From Glycomyces fuscus (GTDB taxonomy: Bacteria > Actinomycetota > Actinomycetes > Streptosporangiales > Streptosporangiaceae), in assembly GCA_002529455.1 (NCBI GenBank), contig NYMS01000038.1:1-64000 (forward strand): a stretch of 64,000 nt of DNA. Direction: 5' to 3'. How positions within the stretch are numbered: the first letter of the stretch is position 1; each line of letters begins with the position of its first letter. The position numbers and the translations under genes are program-made. A model generated the notes under the pieces. That model worked only from the letters and a program-made list of their open reading frames with translations, made no database searches and had not been told where the DNA came from. Positions 60,069 to 64,000 of this stretch are shown here, in pieces.

Positions 60069-60425
60069 GGTTACCCCTTGTCATATGCTGATGCTCTGCG
60101 TAATGAGAGATGACCGGAGCGAGCGGTCTCAAACCCTGCTTGACCTGCGAGTTAAGCCAGCATCGTGACGTCCGGCCACCACCCCGGCGGGGGAGTCGCG
60201 CACGGTGTCGCACCACGGGGGAGTGTCCGCCCCCGTGCGATCGGGTGCGCACCGGCCCCAAGGTCCGGGCCTGACACCCCTCCCTGCGGGGAGAAGCGCT
60301 CCCGGCCGCTGCTTCGCGGATCGCCGTGGCTTCGGGAACACCGGGCCGGGCAGCGAGTACGCTCCGTCGCCACCGGGGCCCCTCCGTTCCTGAACACCGC
60401 CCGGACGCGTCCGGGCCCGGCGCCC
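60069..60425. other. Intergenic region, nothing identified
   Basis: Upstream of the 58-aa peptide gene is an A/T-richer stretch (60075-60150) likely to hold its promoter. The remainder up to 60425 shows no gene I can support. Confidence 0.4.
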
Positions 60426-60746
60426 CTACGGGGCGGCGACCCGCTCGCAGCCGGTGCCGGAGACGACCAGCCCGCCGTCCGGGTCCGAGGCGGTGCTCAC
60501 GTCATCGCACGCGTACTCCTCCTCCTGCGCCTGGTCGAAGAGGACGAATCCGACCGTGCCCGGAGCATCGTCGTCGCCGCGGACACACTGGTGGCCGGTC
60601 GCCTCGGCGGTTCCTGGGCTGTGGTCAACGCTGGCGCAGTCGTAGACGACCGCGGCCGCCGCGCCCAGGGCGGGACCGGCCGCCGCGCTCCAGGCGATGA
60701 CGCCTGTGATGGCGGAGGCAAGACATACCAGTGGACGAGTACGCAC
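60426..60746 (-). CDS. Small secreted protein
   Basis: A 106-residue protein: signal peptide MRTRPLVCLASAITGVIAWS with AAAGPALGA, then a mature acidic domain with four Cys (VYDCASVD, HQCVRGDDD, EYACDDVS, GTGCERV), plausibly two disulfides. No family recognised. ATG 60746. Leftward like its neighbours. Confidence 0.7.
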   Translation of the reverse strand: MRTRPLVCLASAITGVIAWSAAAGPALGAAAAVVYDCASVDHSPGTAEATGHQCVRGDDDAPGTVGFVLFDQAQEEEYACDDVSTASDPDGGLVVSGTGCERVAAP

Positions 60747-60908
60747 GATTCCTCCAGTACTGATGGTTGTCTTGACGTTCCTTGGAGCGGTCCCAGCGCG
60801 GTGCGCCGGCCATCGACGCCCCCGGTGGGGCCCGGCCGGTGCGCGGCTGCTGGAAGGCCCCTACCTCCGGTGACGGGGGCGCGGGCCTTTCCGGTGTTTC
60901 GGGGCGCC

Positions 60909-61058
60909 TCACCCCACGAGGGTGAGCAGGCCGAGGCCGTCGGCGCCGGAGAGCGTCTGGGTGACGATCTCGACGACGGCGGCGGCAGGGCTGGCGGCGG
61001 CCAGCGATCCGACCAGGGCCAAGGCGAGGACAACCAGGGTCCGGCTGGTGCTCTTCAT
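60909..61058 (-). CDS. 49-aa secreted hydrophobic peptide
   Basis: ATG 61058 encodes signal MKSTSRTLVVLALALVGSLA, AASPAAA and a mature VEIVTQTLSGADGLGLLTLV, G. The mature peptide is about 22 residues, hydrophobic, without Cys, chaplin-sized but not chaplin-like. Function unknown. Confidence 0.65.
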   Translation of the reverse strand: MKSTSRTLVVLALALVGSLAAASPAAAVVEIVTQTLSGADGLGLLTLVG

Positions 61059-61206
61059 GGCGGAACCATCACTTTCTGGACCGTGTGTGACATTTCGTTG
61101 CTGAGAGTATCCAGGGAGGGTGTCCGCGAAACCGCCCCGCCGACAGTCGGGAGACTGCAACCGCCGCAGGTCAGGCGGGTGGTGCACACGTGAGCTCTTC
61201 GCGGGC

Positions 61207-61227
61207 GTGCTCCCCGCGCACGCGGGG
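61207..61227 (+). CRISPR. Isolated CRISPR repeat fragment
   Basis: GTGCTCCCCGCGCACGCGGG plus one G matches the first 21 bases of the array repeat exactly; then the sequence diverges (CGGCGCCG). No leader or second repeat is near. Confidence 0.75.
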
Positions 61228-61328
61228 CGGCGCCGGTGTGACTCCTGAAGCACGAGGAAGGCGTGTGCCTCCTGTGACGTCGGGTAGGGGCTGGCCAGTA
61301 TCCGACAGACACAGGGAGGAGGCCGCAC

Positions 61329-61499
61329 ATGAGCGTTCCTGAGGAGTCCAGGCCCAAGACCACGGACACCGACCAGGTCGTCGACGCCGACCACAGCGAC
61401 GACGCCCGGGAGCCGGACACCCGCGGGGAACTGGAGGCCGAGCTCCAGGACAAGATGAAGGAGCAGGACCTCAGCCGCGAGGACTTCGGCAAGGAGTGA
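61329..61499 (+). CDS. 56-aa acidic protein
   Basis: ATG 61329 with GGGAGGAGG upstream. 56 residues, strongly charged, with Asp/Glu-rich middle (DTDQVVDADHSDDAREPDTR) and helical C-terminus (GELEAELQDKMKEQDLSRED, FGKE). Resembles small actinobacterial stress proteins of unknown function. It begins a rightward set with the next membrane protein gene. Confidence 0.75.
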   Translation: MSVPEESRPKTTDTDQVVDADHSDDAREPDTRGELEAELQDKMKEQDLSREDFGKE

Positions 61500-61582
61500 A
61501 CCGGCGAGAGTCCCGGGGCCGCGCCGACCGAGGACGGCCCCGGGATTCGCCTGTCCGCACGGCGACCGGGTAGGACGTCCGT

Positions 61583-62206
61583 ATGAGCGACTCCTCCGCG
61601 CACGCCCCTCCCGGACCCCGCGACCCCCTCACCCGTCTCCGCCTGCGCGCCAACCGGAGCGAACGCGGCAGGAAGGTCGCCTTCGGCGTCCAGCGTGGCC
61701 TCGTCCTCGGCTGCGTGATGGGCTTCTCCCACTTCCTGTGGCACGACTCCGGCCTGTGGGCGGCCCTGCTGTCCGGAGCCGTCACCGGCGTGTTCTTCGG
61801 CGCCGCCATGGGCCTGTTCGCCACCCCGCCGAGGACGCTCCGCGACCCGGCGACGGACACCGACGTCCCGCCCGAGGTCGCGCGGGCCGCCACCGACCGG
61901 CTGATCATCGGCCGCCCCGGCAACGACGCCGAGGCCAATCGGGTGGCGGCCCTCCAGGCCGAGCGGGTGCTCAGCGCCCGTTCTCCGAGAACCCTGGTGG
62001 CGGTGTTGTCCTCCATCGCGGCCGTCTGCGCCCTGGGCGTCCTCGCGCTGCCCTCCGACGGGGCATCGGACTTCCCGCGCGCCCTGCTGGGGACGATCGC
62101 CCTCGCCTGCGTCCTGACTCCGGCCCTCCTGCTCCCGGTACGGATGTTCCACCGGCGCCGCGGCAGGCGGTTCCTGGAGGCCCACGACCCGACCCGCCGC
62201 GACTGA
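61583..62206 (+). CDS. Integral membrane protein, unknown
   Basis: A 207-residue protein with four TM helices: GLVLGCVMGFSHFLWH, GLWAALLSGAVTGVFFGAAM, TLVAVLSSIAAVCALGVLAL, and LGTIALACVLTPALLLPV. Basic N- and C-termini. Middle soluble loop TDRLIIGRPGNDAEANRVAA. Family not recognised. Confidence 0.85.
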   Translation: MSDSSAHAPPGPRDPLTRLRLRANRSERGRKVAFGVQRGLVLGCVMGFSHFLWHDSGLWAALLSGAVTGVFFGAAMGLFATPPRTLRDPATDTDVPPEVARAATDRLIIGRPGNDAEANRVAALQAERVLSARSPRTLVAVLSSIAAVCALGVLALPSDGASDFPRALLGTIALACVLTPALLLPVRMFHRRRGRRFLEAHDPTRRD

Positions 62207-62332
62207 CCCGGGGCCCGGCCCGGGCCCCGCCCGGGACCGCGCGTCGGCCCCGGCGGCCGCCGACCGCGGGCGGATACGCTGTCCCGGTCCGTGCGAGGCG
62301 CGCGCGGACCCGCGAGCAGCGAAAGCGAGACG

Positions 62333-62794
<462 letters not shown>

Positions 62795-62948
62795 TTCCCG
62801 CCACCCGGGCCTGGGGGACCGGCCGCCCCGCCCTGGGCCCCGACAGCCGGGGCCGGTCTCCGCGAACGGGGGCTGAGCCCGCACCGTCCGCATCCCGCCC
62901 GCACCGCCGACCCGCACCCGGCCGCACCGCCGGTGGTCCGGTCCGTTC

Positions 62949-62989
62949 CACGCCGAGGGGCGGGGCACACGGCCCCGCCCCTCGGCGTG
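62949..62989. terminator. 18-bp perfect stem, bidirectional terminator
   Basis: CACGCCGAGGGGCGGGGC (62949-62966) pairs perfectly with 62972-62989 around ACACG, between the convergent PPOX gene and the membrane-protein gene. Confidence 0.85.
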
Positions 62990-63016
62990 CACCGGCCACC
63001 GGACCGCGGTGCCGGG

Positions 63017-63361
63017 TCACCGCCCCGCGGGCGGCGGTCTCCAGTCGTCGTCCGGCGGCGTCCCCCCGCGGTCGGGCGGGTCACCGCCCTCGGGCGGCGG
63101 TCTCCAGTCCTCACCGGACGGGGCCTCCGCGGTTCCCTCCCCGGGCCGGGCGGTCCCCAGGCCGGGCATGCTGCCCCTGTCCCAGCCGGTCGGGTACCGC
63201 CTGCCGTCCGGCCGCTCCTTCCAGTAGTCCGGCGAGCGCACGGCCTCCTGCTTGCGGATCGTGTCCCTGCGGATGATCCACAGCACGAGGAGGATCACTC
63301 CGAGCGGGATGACCAGGGCCATCAGGAGCCCGAACAACCCGCCGAGTGTCGGCCACTCCAT
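63017..63361 (-). CDS. Membrane protein with proline-rich cytoplasmic tail
   Basis: A 114-residue protein with one TM helix (GLLMALVIPLGVILLVLWII), then RRDTIRKQEAVRSPDYWKER and a Pro/Gly/Asp-rich tail with two copies of DWRPPP. Similar to small actinobacterial PLDc-N-like or SHOCT-type membrane proteins, but no family certain. ATG 63361. Confidence 0.75.
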   Translation of the reverse strand: MEWPTLGGLFGLLMALVIPLGVILLVLWIIRRDTIRKQEAVRSPDYWKERPDGRRYPTGWDRGSMPGLGTARPGEGTAEAPSGEDWRPPPEGGDPPDRGGTPPDDDWRPPPAGR

Positions 63362-63394
63362 CGTCTCTCCTCCTTCAACCGGGGGCGCGGCCCC

Positions 63395-63799
63395 TCACAG
63401 GGCCGCGAGAAGCTCACGGCACGCGCACTCGCAGCGGCGGCACGCCTCGGCGCACACCCAGCAGTGCTCGTGCCGCGCGGCGTGCCGGTCGCACTCCTCA
63501 CCGCACAGGTGGCAGGCCTCCGCGCACGCCTTCACCAGCGCCCGGACGAGGACGTCGTCCTCCCCGGTCCGGCGGGAGAGCACCCGCTGGGTCGACTCGC
63601 ACACGTCGGCGCAGTCCATGTCCAGGCGCACGCACGCGACCAGTTCTCCCACCGCACGCTCGCCCAGACAGGCGTCCGCGCACAGGACGCACGCCTGGGC
63701 GCACGCGCCGCAGACCTCGATACAGCTCCGCAGCTTCTCCTCGATCCCGTCGCCCCGGCGGTCGGGGTGGGTGTCCAGCATCTGTTCGACGACGCTCAT
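63395..63799 (-). CDS. Four-helix-bundle copper-binding protein (Csp/DUF326-like)
   Basis: A 134-residue, 16-Cys protein. Cys line helix faces: CIEVCGACAQACVLCADAC, CADVCES, CAEACHLCGEECD, CWVCAEACRRCECACRELL. This is the copper-storage four-helix pattern (Csp family) with buried thiolates for Cu(I). No signal peptide, so cytosolic Csp3-type. ATG 63799, GGAGGAG upstream. Confidence 0.9.
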   Translation of the reverse strand: MSVVEQMLDTHPDRRGDGIEEKLRSCIEVCGACAQACVLCADACLGERAVGELVACVRLDMDCADVCESTQRVLSRRTGEDDVLVRALVKACAEACHLCGEECDRHAARHEHCWVCAEACRRCECACRELLAAL

Positions 63800-63853
63800 G
63801 TCTCCTCCTCGAACGGTTCCGGTCCGGACCCGGGACGGATCCGGACCGGCACT

Positions 63854-64000
63854 TCAGAGCGAGAACCGCAGTGCGAAGTGGTTCAGCGACGCGGGAAGGC
63901 CCGACGCGGGCAGCGGGCCGCCCGCGTCCACGCGGGCCAGGTTCCGGCCCCGGAGCAGGGCGCGCAGGAACAGCGACACCGTCAACGGCACCAGGTCGAG
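63854..64000 (-). CDS. 3' end of an unidentified gene
   Basis: The last 48 codons of a leftward gene whose start lies beyond the window. They read LDLVPLTVSLFLRALLRGRN, LARVDAGGPLPASGLPASLN, HFALRFSL and stop. Not enough to identify the family. Confidence 0.6.
   Translation of the reverse strand, partial: LDLVPLTVSLFLRALLRGRNLARVDAGGPLPASGLPASLNHFALRFSL

Overview
The window is very GC-rich with strongly GC-biased third codon positions, many GTG starts and RBS of the GGAGG type. It carries γ-butyrolactone-type genes, a DasR box, PPOX and XRE-TPR families, orphan type I-E CRISPR repeats and STAND/TPR proteins. This points to a filamentous actinomycete, probably Nocardiopsaceae or another Streptosporangiales/Streptomyces relative. 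The genus is inference. I see no rRNA, tRNA, replication origin or complete insertion sequence. The DNA looks like chromosomal accessory sequence, scarred by transposase, RHS and CRISPR remnants.

Layout. 0-7 kb: the end of a DEAD-box helicase gene, then a leftward operon for a ketosynthase III, a short-chain reductase, an AfsA-type hotdog protein and an acyl-CoA oxidase (a likely signalling-lipid pathway), followed by an FGE-like gene. 7-11 kb: an anti-sigma-type ATPase and a PIMT-like methyltransferase, divergent from an XRE-TPR regulator translationally coupled to a SLOG-like protein. 11-15 kb: α/β-hydrolases, a VOC protein and two TetR regulators with clear operators. 13.5-15.7 kb: two small CRISPR loci, one truncating an ABC-transporter gene. 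15.7-17.4 kb: an apparent fusion of a phytoene/squalene-synthase-like domain and a cis-prenyltransferase. 18.5-23.3 kb: an RHS protein with a glycine-rich pore-like tip, a 55-aa candidate immunity protein and a degraded orphan RHS tip. 23.5-30 kb: an MmyB-like regulator divergent from an SDR-MFS-MpaB-ALDH operon. 30.4-31.3 kb: Hint and transposase debris.

31.5-41 kb: glutaredoxin, M20 peptidase plus MHS transporter with a divergent PucR regulator, a DasR-box GH19 chitinase, a CYTH protein, tandem Nudix genes and a membrane β-propeller protein. 41-46 kb: an IS5 remnant, a seven-repeat CRISPR array without cas genes, and a pair of ABC exporters coupled to a 20-residue ORF. 46-52 kb: GrpB, SnoaL, DUF1684, XRE-cupin and thioredoxin-reductase-like genes and a cysteine-rich reading frame with an internal TGA. 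52-59 kb: a propeller hydrolase, a PhyH dioxygenase, a STAND-TPR protein and membrane-protein pair sharing a glutamine/glycine motif (probable amyloid-signalling NLR system), and a MerR/SDR pair. Three copies of a dispersed repeat lie in this part. 59-64 kb: small secreted proteins, membrane proteins, a PPOX protein and a Cys-rich four-helix copper protein.

How the genes work together. The most coherent units are the KAS III/SDR/AfsA/acyl-CoA oxidase pathway, the STAND/membrane-effector pair, the RHS/immunity pair and the PucR/MHS/M20 uptake-and-hydrolysis set. All functions come from sequence motifs read by eye; no database search was run.
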